Made by a program: the position numbers and the translations under genes. This document shows, in pieces, positions 41,504 to 49,077 of a stretch of 64,000 nucleotides of DNA. A model generated the notes under the pieces. It saw only the letters and a list, made by a program, of their open reading frames with translations. It ran no database searches and was not told the origin of the DNA. Within the stretch, counting starts at the first letter, position 1. Each line of letters opens with the position of its first letter. Origin of the DNA: a virus; the IMG/VR virus record IMGVR_UViG_3300021964_000041, positions 1 through 64,000 of that record, one strand, 5' to 3'.

Positions 41504-41752
41504 ATGTTGTTAAAAGAATTCTTTTATTTTGATAAAGATGGAAATAGTTTCGGTCAAGACAATCGTTATGACGCTGAAAGAGATATTTCTGTGGTTAAAC
41601 AGGATGATACTAGAAAAACTAGATTAACTCTTAGTCAAATTAATACTATTCGCAAAACAGCAGAGGCTAGAGAATTAGAACAAGCCAAAGACCTAGAGTT
41701 TGTAAAAACTATGTACGGTCAACCACCAGCGGACCAGGCTGGAACACTTTAA
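41504..41752 (+). CDS. Small charged protein between portal and head-core genes
   Basis: This 82-aa protein begins MLLKEFFYFDKDGNSFGQDN. The rest is hydrophilic and helical (SQINTIRKTAEARELEQAKD) and ends QPPADQAGTL. An upstream ATG in the same frame (41357) overlaps the coding sequence of gp20 by 134 bases. The start chosen here lies after the gp20 stop and 5 nt downstream of a late-promoter motif, which explains the absence of an SD. Marine T4-like phages often have a short unnamed gene at this place. A minor head-core or portal-associated role is inferred from position only. Confidence 0.75.
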   Translation: MLLKEFFYFDKDGNSFGQDNRYDAERDISVVKQDDTRKTRLTLSQINTIRKTAEARELEQAKDLEFVKTMYGQPPADQAGTL

Positions 41753-41763
41753 TAAATTATTTC

Positions 41764-41771
41764 CGTAAATA
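41764..41771 (+). promoter_or_regulatory. Late promoter motif CGTAAATA, 5 nt before an ATG
   Basis: CGTAAATA is followed by AAAAC and the ATG at 41777, a copy of the arrangement at 41491. No SD is present. Confidence 0.55.
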
Positions 41772-41776
41772 AAAAC

Positions 41777-42364
41777 ATGCGTAGAGTTGGGTATGTATTA
41801 GGTAACGGAACCTCTAGAAAGAAGTTCGACCTTAACAAATTAAAAGATAAAGAAATAGTTTATGCCTGTAATGCAGTGTATAGAGAGTTTCTTCCCAATA
41901 AACTTATCGCTGTAGATCCTAAAATGGTTCATGAAATAGTTGCCTCAAGGGCACACTTTGAAACAGAAGTATGGACCAACTATAATAAAGCATACGATGA
42001 ATACGTCGGATTAAACTACTTTAGTCCAAGCAAAGGATGGAGTAGTGGACCTACTGCACTGCTTAGAGCCTGTTTAGATGGCTGTCAAACCATCTATATT
42101 TTAGGGTTTGACTATGTAGGATTGCAGGGCGGACGTAAAGTAAACAACATATATGCAGGCACACCTAACTATAAACAGGCACACGAACCAGCAACCTACT
42201 ATGGAAACTGGCTAAGACAAACAGAAACCATACTTAGAGACCACTCAGACCGCGAATTTATACGTGTTGTAGGCAAAAAAGACTACAATCCTAACAATTT
42301 TAATAACTTTAATAACTATAAAACCATCAGTTATAAAGAGTTTGAGGAGTATCTTGATAAGTAA
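41777..42364 (+). CDS. Rossmann-like enzyme, sialyltransferase/DUF115-like look, in the head operon
   Basis: This 195-aa protein opens with a nucleotide-binding-style strand and loop, RVGYVLGNGTSRKKFDL. YACNAVYREFLPNKLIAVDP follows, then GWSSGPTALLRACLDGCQTI with YILGFDYVGLQGGRKVNNIY. The GNG-S start combined with the pattern GPxALxxA...IYxLGFDY resembles the family of small sialyltransferase/DUF115-type proteins that handle sugar nucleotides. No catalytic assignment can be made by eye. The position between portal and head-core genes is odd for an enzyme and suggests either virion modification or an inserted cargo gene. A terminator-like hairpin follows it. The start is set by a late motif 5 nt upstream. 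Confidence 0.72.
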   Translation: MRRVGYVLGNGTSRKKFDLNKLKDKEIVYACNAVYREFLPNKLIAVDPKMVHEIVASRAHFETEVWTNYNKAYDEYVGLNYFSPSKGWSSGPTALLRACLDGCQTIYILGFDYVGLQGGRKVNNIYAGTPNYKQAHEPATYYGNWLRQTETILRDHSDREFIRVVGKKDYNPNNFNNFNNYKTISYKEFEEYLDK

Positions 42365-42370
42365 AGATAT

Positions 42371-42419
42371 AAAAAACCGCGATTTTACCACCATTTGGAC
42401 CGGTAAAACTGGTTTTTTT
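42371..42419 (+). terminator. Nested hairpin with U-tract after the Rossmann-like gene
   Basis: The outer stem is AAAAAACC 42371-42378 / GGTTTTTT 42411-42418, and the inner stem is TTTTACC 42383-42389 / GGTAAAA 42402-42408. A T-run ends at 42419. The A-run at the 5' side makes it usable on either strand. Confidence 0.7.
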
Positions 42420-42426
42420 GTAAATA
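42419..42426 (+). promoter_or_regulatory. Late promoter motif TGTAAATA of the head-core operon
   Basis: It follows the terminator immediately and precedes the ATG at 42471 by 44 nt. An SD, AAGGAGAAAT, lies in the predicted leader. It would serve the core protein, gp21, gp22 and gp23. Confidence 0.6.
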
Positions 42427-42470
42427 TATTATGACAGCCTTGCCAATTAACAAAATGAAGGAGAAATAAG

Positions 42471-43328
42471 ATGTCTGACAATACAAAGTTTGAACAATTA
42501 TTAGACCTTCTCGTAAACGAAGAAAAGGATAAAGCAGAATCTTTATTCCACGATATCGTTGTTGAGAAGTCAAAAGAGATTTATCAAGGATTAATTGAAT
42601 CTGATGAATCAGAAAAAGAAGATGAAGTTGAAGAAACTTCAGAAAAAGATGAAGATGCTGTAGAAGAAGCAACTGATACAGAAGAAGAAAAAACAGATGA
42701 GTCATTTGATGACGAGTCAGTAGAAGAAGTTGGTGGCGATGCCGCTGACGATATGGTTTCAGATGTTGAAGCACCAGACGCTGAAGGCGATATGGACTTT
42801 GACGGAGACGGCGAAATGGACGATCATGAAGATTCACATGATGACATTGAAGACCGTGTTGTTGACCTAGAAGATGCTTTAGACGAACTAAAAGCAGAGT
42901 TTGAAGAAATGATGGGCGACAAAGAAGGCGGAGAGGGCGAAGAAGAAATGCCTGCCGCTGATGAAGAAGAATCAGAAGAAGCCGAAGAAGAAGCAATCCA
43001 ATCACCGTTTGAAGCAACAGAAGAAGACGGTGAAGAAGTTGAAGAAGGTGCAAAAAGAGAAAAATCCGTTGGCGAGACTATGAGAGAATATGTCGAAAAA
43101 GTCTCTGCACCTAATAATTCAGAAGGCGCTGATAACACTGCGAGTCCAGTAGCATCGAAAGGTGGCAAAGACTCAGGTGCTGATGGTAAAAACATTGCAC
43201 AAAGCGGTGAAGAAAAGGGCGGTAGTGCCGTTAAAGCCAAGGACATGGGAAAATCTTTCGAGAATGAACCAGGTTCAAAAGCAGGCGACACTTTTAAGAA
43301 AGCATCTGCACCAAAGAGTGCTGAATAA
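42471..43328 (+). CDS. Very acidic prohead-core candidate protein
   Basis: This 285-aa protein is dominated by Glu/Asp (e.g. ESEKEDEVEETSEKDEDAVE) from about residue 45 to 200. The N-terminus is helical (FEQLLDLLVNEEKDKAESLF) and the C-terminus is basic/neutral and Gly/Ser/Lys-rich. T4 has small acidic head-core proteins (gp67, gp68) in this position beside gp21/gp22. A match in composition and place makes an internal core role likely, but length and sequence differ too much to name it. Repetitive Glu/Ala cleavage-like sites are plausible substrates of gp21. A strong SD precedes the ATG. Confidence 0.72.
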   Translation: MSDNTKFEQLLDLLVNEEKDKAESLFHDIVVEKSKEIYQGLIESDESEKEDEVEETSEKDEDAVEEATDTEEEKTDESFDDESVEEVGGDAADDMVSDVEAPDAEGDMDFDGDGEMDDHEDSHDDIEDRVVDLEDALDELKAEFEEMMGDKEGGEGEEEMPAADEEESEEAEEEAIQSPFEATEEDGEEVEEGAKREKSVGETMREYVEKVSAPNNSEGADNTASPVASKGGKDSGADGKNIAQSGEEKGGSAVKAKDMGKSFENEPGSKAGDTFKKASAPKSAE

Positions 43329-43347
43329 TTGTTAAGGAGAAAGCCAA

Positions 43348-43974
43348 ATGGCTTACTTACGTGAGAATTTGACATTTGACCAAGCACAGGTCACCCTAGA
43401 GTCTAAAGGAGAAGGAGATTCCAAGGATCTTTATCTCAAAGGCATCTGTATTCAGGGTGGTGTCAAAAACGCTAATCAGCGTGTTTACCCTGTTTCCGAA
43501 ATAGGCAACGCTGTTAAGACTCTAAAAGATCAAATTCATGGCGGTTATTCTGTACTAGGTGAAGTAGATCACCCAGATGATTTGAAAGTAAACTTGGACC
43601 GTGTATCGCATATGATTACTGATATGTGGATGGACGGACCGAACGGATTTGGCAAGATGAAAATCTTGCCGACTCCAATGGGTAATCTAGTTAAAACAAT
43701 GCTGGAAAGCGGAGTTAAACTAGGAGTATCCAGTAGGGGTAGTGGAAATGTTAGCGAATCCAATGGTGAAGTTAGCGATTTCGAAATTATCACGGTTGAC
43801 GTGGTAGCACAACCTAGTGCCCCGGGTGCATATCCAACACCAATCTATGAACATTTTATGAATACAAAAGGTGGTTATAGTGCGTTAAGGACTGCGTCAG
43901 AGGTACAACAAGATGCTAGAGCACAAAAGCATCTTAAGGAAGCAATGCTAAGAGTCATAAAAGGCTTAAAGTAA
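43348..43974 (+). CDS. gp21: Prohead core protease gp21
   Basis: The protein has 208 aa (T4 gp21 212 aa). The catalytic pattern of the T4-type prohead serine protease is visible: GEVDHPDD with His75, and KLGVSSRGSG with the nucleophile at Ser128 or Ser129. The middle segment IITVDVVAQPSAPGA is also conserved. gp21 cleaves the core and capsid proteins during head maturation. The SD is AAGGAGAAAG. It is 19 nt after the acidic core gene and 16 nt before gp22. Confidence 0.93.
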   Translation: MAYLRENLTFDQAQVTLESKGEGDSKDLYLKGICIQGGVKNANQRVYPVSEIGNAVKTLKDQIHGGYSVLGEVDHPDDLKVNLDRVSHMITDMWMDGPNGFGKMKILPTPMGNLVKTMLESGVKLGVSSRGSGNVSESNGEVSDFEIITVDVVAQPSAPGAYPTPIYEHFMNTKGGYSALRTASEVQQDARAQKHLKEAMLRVIKGLK

Positions 43975-43990
43975 CAATAGGAGAAACACG

Positions 43991-45076
43991 ATGAGTGATG
44001 TTTTTAATAAACTTTTTGAAACAGGTATTATCAGTGAAGAGGTCAAAGACCAAATTACTGGTGCTTGGGACGAAAAGATTAAAGAACACCGTGATAGTGT
44101 GACTGCTGAACTCCGTGAAGAATTTGCGAATCGCTACGAACATGACAAACAAAACATGGTCGAAGCAATTGATCGCATGGTCTCCGAGCGTTTGGAATCA
44201 GAAGTTGCTGAATTTGCTGAAGATAAGAAATCACTTGCAGAAGCAAGGGTTGAATATAAGAAGAAAGTCAGTGAGCATTCTGAGAAATTGCAAGAGTTTA
44301 TGCTCAAGCAATTAACCAAAGAAATTGCAGAGTTGAATGAGGACCGTCAAAAAGTCACTGAAAACTTTGCTAAACTTGAAGACTTTGTCGTGAAAGCACT
44401 CGCAAAAGAAATCAACGAGTTTGCAGAAGACAAAAAAGATCTTGCAGAAACCAAGGTTAAACTTGTAAAAGAAGCAAAATCAAAATTCAATGAACTTAGA
44501 TCTAAGTTTGTTGAAAAATCCGCTAAAGTGGTTGAGTCTGCTGTTAATGAAAAATTAGCAACAGAAATCAAACAACTCAAAGAAGATATCACGGCTTCAA
44601 GAGAAAACTACTTTGGTAGAAAAATATTCGAAGCATTTGCTAACGAGTATGGTTCTTCTTACTTAAACGAAAAATCAGAAACTTCTAAGTTGATGAAAAT
44701 CGTTGCTGAGAAAGAAGAAGCATTAGCAGAGGCTAAGAAACAAGTCACAGAGAAGGCTACACTTGTTGAGTCTAAGGAAGCAGAAATTGCTAAAGCCAAA
44801 GACGAAGCAGAGAGAGTTGCAGTGATGAACGAGTTGCTATCTCCATTAGGCACAGACAAAAAAGAAATAATGTCTGAATTACTGGAGTCAGTGCAAACGA
44901 ACAAGTTGCACTCAGCATTTGAGAAGTATCTACCAGCAGTAATGGAAGATAAGGCTCCAAGAGTAAAAAAGGCATTAAATGAAGGCGTAGAAGTAACAGG
45001 CAACAAAGAACACACAATTAAGGAAGATACTGATTCAAACTTAATTGAACTCCGCAGATTAGCGGGATTAAACTAA
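43991..45076 (+). CDS. gp22: Major prohead scaffold protein gp22
   Basis: The protein has 361 aa (T4 gp22 269 aa). From about residue 25 to 290 it is an almost continuous charged helix with repeated Lys/Glu/Ala segments (AEFAEDKKSLAEARVEYKKK, EFAEDKKDLAETKVKLVKEA), a coiled-coil scaffold. The two quoted segments are internal repeats. The C-terminus ends DSNLIELRRLAGLN, a pattern seen in marine gp22 homologues. gp22 forms the assembly core inside the prohead and is degraded by gp21. It lies between gp21 and gp23 as in T4. Confidence 0.9.
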   Translation: MSDVFNKLFETGIISEEVKDQITGAWDEKIKEHRDSVTAELREEFANRYEHDKQNMVEAIDRMVSERLESEVAEFAEDKKSLAEARVEYKKKVSEHSEKLQEFMLKQLTKEIAELNEDRQKVTENFAKLEDFVVKALAKEINEFAEDKKDLAETKVKLVKEAKSKFNELRSKFVEKSAKVVESAVNEKLATEIKQLKEDITASRENYFGRKIFEAFANEYGSSYLNEKSETSKLMKIVAEKEEALAEAKKQVTEKATLVESKEAEIAKAKDEAERVAVMNELLSPLGTDKKEIMSELLESVQTNKLHSAFEKYLPAVMEDKAPRVKKALNEGVEVTGNKEHTIKEDTDSNLIELRRLAGLN

Positions 45077-45092
45077 AAAGGAGAGACAAAAA

Positions 45093-46265
45093 ATGTCAGA
45101 TAATATCAACAACAACTGGCAGGAAACCAAAGAAGCACTTTTAGAAGGCCTAAATGGTTCGAAAAAAGGTGTAATGGACGTCACTCTCGAGAACACTCGT
45201 AAGTATCTCGCTGAGGCGGCATCTTCTGGGGCAACTTCCGCAGGGAACGTAGCAACTCTTAACAGAGTTATCCTTCCAGTAATTAGACGTGTAATGCCAA
45301 CTACAATCGCAAATGAGATTGTTGGTGTTCAACCAATGACTGGACCTGTAGCACAGATCCATACATTACGTGTCCGTTATGCAGACACAGCAGACACAGC
45401 AACAGCGGGTGAAGAAGCACTTTCTCCATTCAAAATTGCTGAAGGTTATTCAGGTAACGCATCTACTAATGGCGCAGACGCAACTGCAACGTTAGAAGGT
45501 ACACCTGGTAACAAGTTGTCAATTCAAATCTTAAAACAAGCAGTAGAAGCGAAAACTCGTAAACTATCTGCACGTTGGACATTTGAAGCGGCACAAGATG
45601 CACAAGCACAACAAGGCATCGACGTAGAGGCTGAAATTATGGCGGCTTTAGCACAAGAAATTACTGCTGAAATCGACCAAGAGATCATCCAATCACTTCG
45701 TTCATTAGCATCAGTTGAAGAAACTTACAACCAAGCAGGTGTAAGTGGTACAGCAACTTTCGTTGGTGACGAACATGCGGCGTTAGCAGTTCTAATTAAC
45801 AGAACTTCTAACAAGATCGCTCAGCGTACACGTAGAGGCGCAGGTAACTTTGCAGTGGTTTCAAACCAAGCATTAACTATCCTACAGTCTGCTACAACTT
45901 CAGCGTTCGCAAGAACTACAGAAGGTACATTTGAAGGACCAACAAATACTAAATTTGTAGGAACTTTAAACAACTCTATGAGAGTTTACGTTGACGCTTA
46001 TCTTGCTGATTCAGGTCAAGATGACAACCAAGTGTTAGTTGGTTACAAAGGCTCATCAGAAGCAGATGCGGCGGCATTCTATTGCCCATACATTCCGCTA
46101 ATGTCTTCAGGTGTTGTACTAGATCCAGCAACATTTGAACCAGTTGTTTCTTTCATGACACGTTACGGTTATGTAGAATTAACAAACACTGCATCTTCAC
46201 TTGGTAACGCGGCTGACTACTTAGGCAGAGTATCAATTACTTCTGCTAACGTATCATTCTCGTAA
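45093..46265 (+). CDS. gp23: Major capsid protein gp23
   Basis: This 390-aa protein is shorter than T4 gp23 (521 aa), as in marine relatives. Key parts are NVATLNRVILPVIRRVMPTT, ANEIVGVQPMTGPVAQIHTL, VEAKTRKLSARWTFEAAQDA, AQQGIDVEAEIMAALAQEIT and the C-terminal FMTRYGYVEL. It forms the HK97-fold capsid lattice. The N-terminal ~50 residues are the likely cleaved delta region. Codon use is biased toward C-ending codons compared with its neighbours, as expected for a highly expressed protein. SD AAGGAGAG precedes it and a strong terminator follows 22 nt later. Confidence 0.97.
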   Translation: MSDNINNNWQETKEALLEGLNGSKKGVMDVTLENTRKYLAEAASSGATSAGNVATLNRVILPVIRRVMPTTIANEIVGVQPMTGPVAQIHTLRVRYADTADTATAGEEALSPFKIAEGYSGNASTNGADATATLEGTPGNKLSIQILKQAVEAKTRKLSARWTFEAAQDAQAQQGIDVEAEIMAALAQEITAEIDQEIIQSLRSLASVEETYNQAGVSGTATFVGDEHAALAVLINRTSNKIAQRTRRGAGNFAVVSNQALTILQSATTSAFARTTEGTFEGPTNTKFVGTLNNSMRVYVDAYLADSGQDDNQVLVGYKGSSEADAAAFYCPYIPLMSSGVVLDPATFEPVVSFMTRYGYVELTNTASSLGNAADYLGRVSITSANVSFS

Positions 46266-46287
46266 TCCATAGAAGATAACGTAATCC

Positions 46288-46319
46288 AAATAGGGCGGCT
46301 TAGGTCGCCCTATTTTTTT
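46288..46319 (+). terminator. Rho-independent terminator after gp23
   Basis: A 10-bp stem AAATAGGGCG/CGCCCTATTT with an 8-nt loop is followed by a T-run to 46319. Confidence 0.93.
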
Positions 46320-46321
46320 GG

Positions 46322-46329
46322 CTTAAATA
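46322..46329 (+). promoter_or_regulatory. Late promoter motif CTTAAATA, 5 nt before an ATG
   Basis: It starts 3 nt after the T-run of the gp23 terminator and is followed by CAGTT and the ATG at 46335. Only 15 nt separate terminator and start codon, which leaves no room for a normal leader. Confidence 0.65.
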
Positions 46330-46334
46330 CAGTT

Positions 46335-46610
46335 ATGAAAGAATTAGAAACATCACTGGATTGGCAAGCCATTGAACAAGAACTCAGAGAGATGGGAAAA
46401 ACTGCTCCTGAGTTTAGATTTAATATTATAAAATTTTGTTCATCAATACAAAGCGAAGTACGAAAACTTTCAGATATTGAAATAGATATTAGAAGAAGAC
46501 CAAGCGATAGTTTATTAGTAAAGCATAAAGATCAATCTAAAAAGATCAATGATGCAATAAAATTGTTCTCACAAACACACTTATTACACCTGTTTAGCAG
46601 GGTTGACTAA
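46335..46610 (+). CDS. Small protein after gp23, unknown
   Basis: This 91-aa protein is helical and charged (MKELETSLDWQAIEQELREM, FRFNIIKFCSSIQSEVRKLS) and ends HLLHLFSRVD. There is no signal peptide and I recognise no family. It is isolated between the gp23 terminator and a new late promoter, whose TAA overlaps its stop codon (GACTAAATA). With no SD and the late motif 5 nt before the ATG, it is the clearest case of a predicted leaderless late gene. Confidence 0.75.
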   Translation: MKELETSLDWQAIEQELREMGKTAPEFRFNIIKFCSSIQSEVRKLSDIEIDIRRRPSDSLLVKHKDQSKKINDAIKLFSQTHLLHLFSRVD

Positions 46611-46613
46611 ATA
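46606..46613 (+). promoter_or_regulatory. Late promoter motif ACTAAATA with structured leader
   Basis: The context is GACTAAATAC, identical to that before 49176. The predicted start near 46619 gives a leader of about 98 nt. Confidence 0.65.
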
Positions 46614-46619
46614 CATTGT

Positions 46620-46716
46620 CAGATATGTTCCATTCGAAGTAATGGACTTATGCAGTACTAAACCCACTGCGTACCGGCTAGAACCCGGATCGGACTTCTA
46701 AAAAAGGAGAAAACAA
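46620..46716 (+). promoter_or_regulatory. Structured 5' leader RNA, copy 1
   Basis: Hairpins are TCCATT-6nt-AATGGA (46629-46646), GCAGT-9nt-ACTGC (46652-46670) and CCGG-7nt-CCGG (46674-46688), before the SD AAGGAG. The segment from CAGT to CTAGA resembles the leader at 49072-49175 and sits at the same distance (64 nt) from the ATG. Confidence 0.6.
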
Positions 46717-47163
46717 ATGGGTAGACCACTTAATAAAAGATACTTCGGCGAACCTACTGCGGGTGGAAATGAAATCAAAGTTGATTTTCACAACGGTACA
46801 AGTGTAGTTGAAGGACACATTGTAAGACAAAAAGGTAGCAAGAAGTTTGTAGTATCAGAAATTGGTGCTTCAGACACCGAATATACTTGCACATTAACAA
46901 CTGGTAAACTAATGTCAGCACTAGCGGCTGGTGAAATGGGTATCACGTTTAAAATGGACGATGCAGAAACTTACCAAGTTTCTAAAATTTCAGGTCGTAA
47001 AGCAACACTAGTTGCTCCAGATGCTACAGGTACTAACGCATATGACGGAAAGTCAGTGCCATGGAACTTTAACACATCTGTTGTAGACGGTGCGGCACAA
47101 GTTGAAGAGGCTGGTGACGACGATGTTGCTGGCGTTGATGACGACGATTTCGTTAACGCATAA
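46717..47163 (+). CDS. Virion protein of the MGRPLNKRYFG type
   Basis: This 148-aa protein starts MGRPLNKRYFGEPTAGGNEI, a start I associate with small structural proteins of marine T4-like phages near gp23. The body is beta-rich (GHIVRQKGSKKFVVSEIG, CTLTTGKLMSALAAGEM), ending in a very acidic tail (EEAGDDDVAGVDDDDFVNA). A head-decoration or tail role is possible; the sequence does not decide. It has its own late promoter, a structured leader, a strong SD (AAGGAGA) and its own terminator, so it is a one-gene unit with signs of high expression. Confidence 0.75.
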   Translation: MGRPLNKRYFGEPTAGGNEIKVDFHNGTSVVEGHIVRQKGSKKFVVSEIGASDTEYTCTLTTGKLMSALAAGEMGITFKMDDAETYQVSKISGRKATLVAPDATGTNAYDGKSVPWNFNTSVVDGAAQVEEAGDDDVAGVDDDDFVNA

Positions 47164-47182
47164 TCGTAGTTTTACTAAACTT

Positions 47183-47217
47183 GAGAAGAGGGCAAATTTA
47201 CTTTGCCCTTTTCTTTT
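47183..47217 (+). terminator. Rho-independent terminator
   Basis: GAAGAGGGCAAA pairs with TTTGCCCTTTTC around the loop TTTAC (47197-47201), followed by TTTT. The next late promoter begins directly after. Confidence 0.88.
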
Positions 47218-47218
47218 G

Positions 47219-47226
47219 ACTAAATA
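47219..47226 (+). promoter_or_regulatory. Late promoter motif ACTAAATA (GACTAAATA context)
   Basis: It lies 25 nt before the ATG at 47252, with a short unstructured leader carrying an SD-like AGGAT. Confidence 0.6.
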
Positions 47227-47251
47227 ATAGCATACGATAGGATCCTAATGC

Positions 47252-48181
47252 ATGGCAACTGATATTTTAAAATTAACCGGTGATTACAAGATTGTAACTG
47301 CTAGTGGTGGCGAAGTTACCCTTAATACAGGTACGAGAAGAGGAACTACTAGAGTTACAGGAAATTTAATTGTAGAAGGTACTACTACAACTGTTGACAC
47401 TGAAGAACTTGCTATTGAAGATGCAATTATTACCCTTAATAAAAATGAAACAGGTAATGGTGTATCTCTAGGACAAAGTGGTATTGACATTGAAAGAGGT
47501 ACTGCTGATAATGCTACTATACTTTGGGACGATACATTAAGTTATACTAGACCAAATGGCGGTACTGGCGAAGGTATTTTTACATTTAAAGTTGGATCAG
47601 GATTAGCCGCAATTAGAACTAATCATATCAGTACTACAGGCGATGATATTGTTTTCTTAGGAACTAATGCACCTAATGCTAAACTAAGTGTTAGAGGTAC
47701 AACAAACTACGAAACTGGTTTACAAGATGACGATATTCCAAATGTAAGATATGTAAACCAAGCATTCCAAACAATTAACATTCCTCAAATTCAAGCAGAT
47801 AATACTATCATGAAAGCAGAAGATACAGCAGAGGGTGATGCAGTATCAAGATTGCTTGGAAAAGTAGATAATGTTATTAGAGTTGATATTAGATCAGATA
47901 TTATGACTTTTGGTAGTTTAGAATTTGATGATACTATTATTAGACCAACAAATACAAACGATGAACTAGTTTTACAAGCAAATGGATCAGGTGAAGTAGT
48001 AATTGATGAAATATTAAGTTTGCCTACAGTAAGCACAACACCTTCAGGTACTGATGGGCGTTTAAAAGTATATAAAGATTCAGAAGGGTTCGGCGGAACT
48101 GGTCTCTTTTTTGTAAATAACACTACTAACGGAGAGATAACTAGCAAAAGAAAAGCCATGCTCATGAGCATGATATTTTAG
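47252..48181 (+). CDS. Fibre-like virion protein
   Basis: This 309-aa beta-rich protein opens MATDILKLTGDYKIVTASGG. It contains the marine-fibre motif LAIEDAIITLNKNETGNGVS, preceded by TGNLIVEGTTTTVDTEE, and Gly/Asn/Thr repeats suggesting a shaft. The C-terminal end, RKAMLMSMIF, is unusually Met-rich and hydrophobic. It heads a late operon that continues with two small proteins, SD-linked with gaps of 9 and 4 nt. It is probably a fibre or fibre-base subunit; the exact T4 counterpart is not clear. Confidence 0.72.
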   Translation: MATDILKLTGDYKIVTASGGEVTLNTGTRRGTTRVTGNLIVEGTTTTVDTEELAIEDAIITLNKNETGNGVSLGQSGIDIERGTADNATILWDDTLSYTRPNGGTGEGIFTFKVGSGLAAIRTNHISTTGDDIVFLGTNAPNAKLSVRGTTNYETGLQDDDIPNVRYVNQAFQTINIPQIQADNTIMKAEDTAEGDAVSRLLGKVDNVIRVDIRSDIMTFGSLEFDDTIIRPTNTNDELVLQANGSGEVVIDEILSLPTVSTTPSGTDGRLKVYKDSEGFGGTGLFFVNNTTNGEITSKRKAMLMSMIF

Positions 48182-48190
48182 GATAAAGAT

Positions 48191-48535
48191 ATGGCAATAA
48201 CAAATAGTTTTATAGATGCAACACTTACAACTGTGTACACTTCATCAGGTGAGAATGCTGTAACAAGCATGATTTTCTGTAACTACGCAGATGCGGATAA
48301 TATTCCTGGTGATAATATCTTGACTGATGCTGATACGTTTCTTGATTTACATATTGTAAGATCAGGTGAAAGTGCAACAGATGTAAACAAAATCTTACAT
48401 CAATTAAAAATTCCTGCAGGAGAAACTTTTATTATGGATACTGAAAAGTTTGTTCTTGAAACTGGAGATAAAGTTATTGCACAGACTACGTCACCAGCAA
48501 CTATTTCAGTTACGATTTCAACAATAGCGGTGTAA
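48191..48535 (+). CDS. Small beta-rich virion protein, family shared with 52863
   Basis: This 114-aa protein is all-beta by pattern (TTVYTSSGENAVTSMIFCNY, LDLHIVRSGES, HQLKIPAGETFIMDTEKFVL, TGDKVIAQTTSPATISVTIS). The layout of strand, x-I-C-N strand, IPAGE turn, VL-x-TGDK turn and a final alternating strand matches the 109-aa protein at 52863. Both are single-domain, SD-preceded and next to fibre genes, so they are probably adaptor or decoration domains of fibres. No enzyme motif is seen. Confidence 0.7.
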   Translation: MAITNSFIDATLTTVYTSSGENAVTSMIFCNYADADNIPGDNILTDADTFLDLHIVRSGESATDVNKILHQLKIPAGETFIMDTEKFVLETGDKVIAQTTSPATISVTISTIAV

Positions 48536-48539
48536 TAAT

Positions 48540-49028
48540 ATGCGTTTTGTAAAACAACAACAGATTAACAGAAAAATGATAGTCGACAAATCAGTGTTTG
48601 TTGACATTGACGGGTCAGTAAGTTTCCAAGGTGCTGTTGGTGGATTGCAATTAGGTACAGGTGATACAAGCCAACGTAGTGGTGCGCCTGTTAACGGAAC
48701 TATTCGTTATAATAATCAAATAAATGAAATTGAAGCATACATTAACAATGCATGGGAAACCATTAGATCAGATCGTCCTGGTAACATTGTTGTACAAAAC
48801 TTAGGTACAGGTGATGCTTCTGAAACACAGTTTGGTACATTAGAACCTAAACCAGCCGCGGCTGAGAATGTACTTGTACTTGTTGAAAACGTTGTGCAGA
48901 TTGCAGGTGTAAACTACACAATGACAGTAGACAACAACGGAGACAAATATATTAAATTTGATTCTCCAGTTCCTTTAGGCAAAGACGTCACCGTTATACA
49001 CGGCTTCGACGGTAGCATTGTAGGTTAA
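48540..49028 (+). CDS. Small fibre-associated protein, unknown
   Basis: This 162-aa protein starts MRFVKQQQINRKMIVDKSVF. A Gly-rich segment GAPVNGTIRYNNQINEIEAY includes IEAYINNAWETIR, a short motif that recurs in the fibre genes of this window (e.g. FELYANGFWNAVG at 52276-52314). The C-terminal domain (VLVLVENVVQIAGVNYTMTV, VPLGKDVTVIHGFDGS) is the short beta module that also occurs many times in the giant wedge protein. The ATG is 4 nt after the upstream stop with little SD, so coupled translation is likely. Confidence 0.7.
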   Translation: MRFVKQQQINRKMIVDKSVFVDIDGSVSFQGAVGGLQLGTGDTSQRSGAPVNGTIRYNNQINEIEAYINNAWETIRSDRPGNIVVQNLGTGDASETQFGTLEPKPAAAENVLVLVENVVQIAGVNYTMTVDNNGDKYIKFDSPVPLGKDVTVIHGFDGSIVG

Positions 49029-49063
49029 TTTTTAACTACTAACTTACGGTTTTTCCAATTAAG

Positions 49064-49071
49064 ACTAAATA
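49064..49071 (+). promoter_or_regulatory. Late promoter motif ACTAAATA with structured leader
   Basis: The GACTAAATAC context is identical to 46605-46614. The predicted start is near 49077. Confidence 0.65.
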
Positions 49072-49077
49072 CTATTA

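Noticed and set aside
41357-41752. Longer 131-codon version of the small gene after gp20
   Set aside because: The extra N-terminus is His/Gln low complexity read out of frame from the gp20 Gly-rich tail. The ATG at 41504 has the late motif and follows the gp20 stop.
42385-43053. Minus-strand 222-codon frame opposite the acidic core gene
   Set aside because: It is Leu/Gln/His-rich, the mirror of the Glu/Asp-rich codons on the plus strand, with no start signals.
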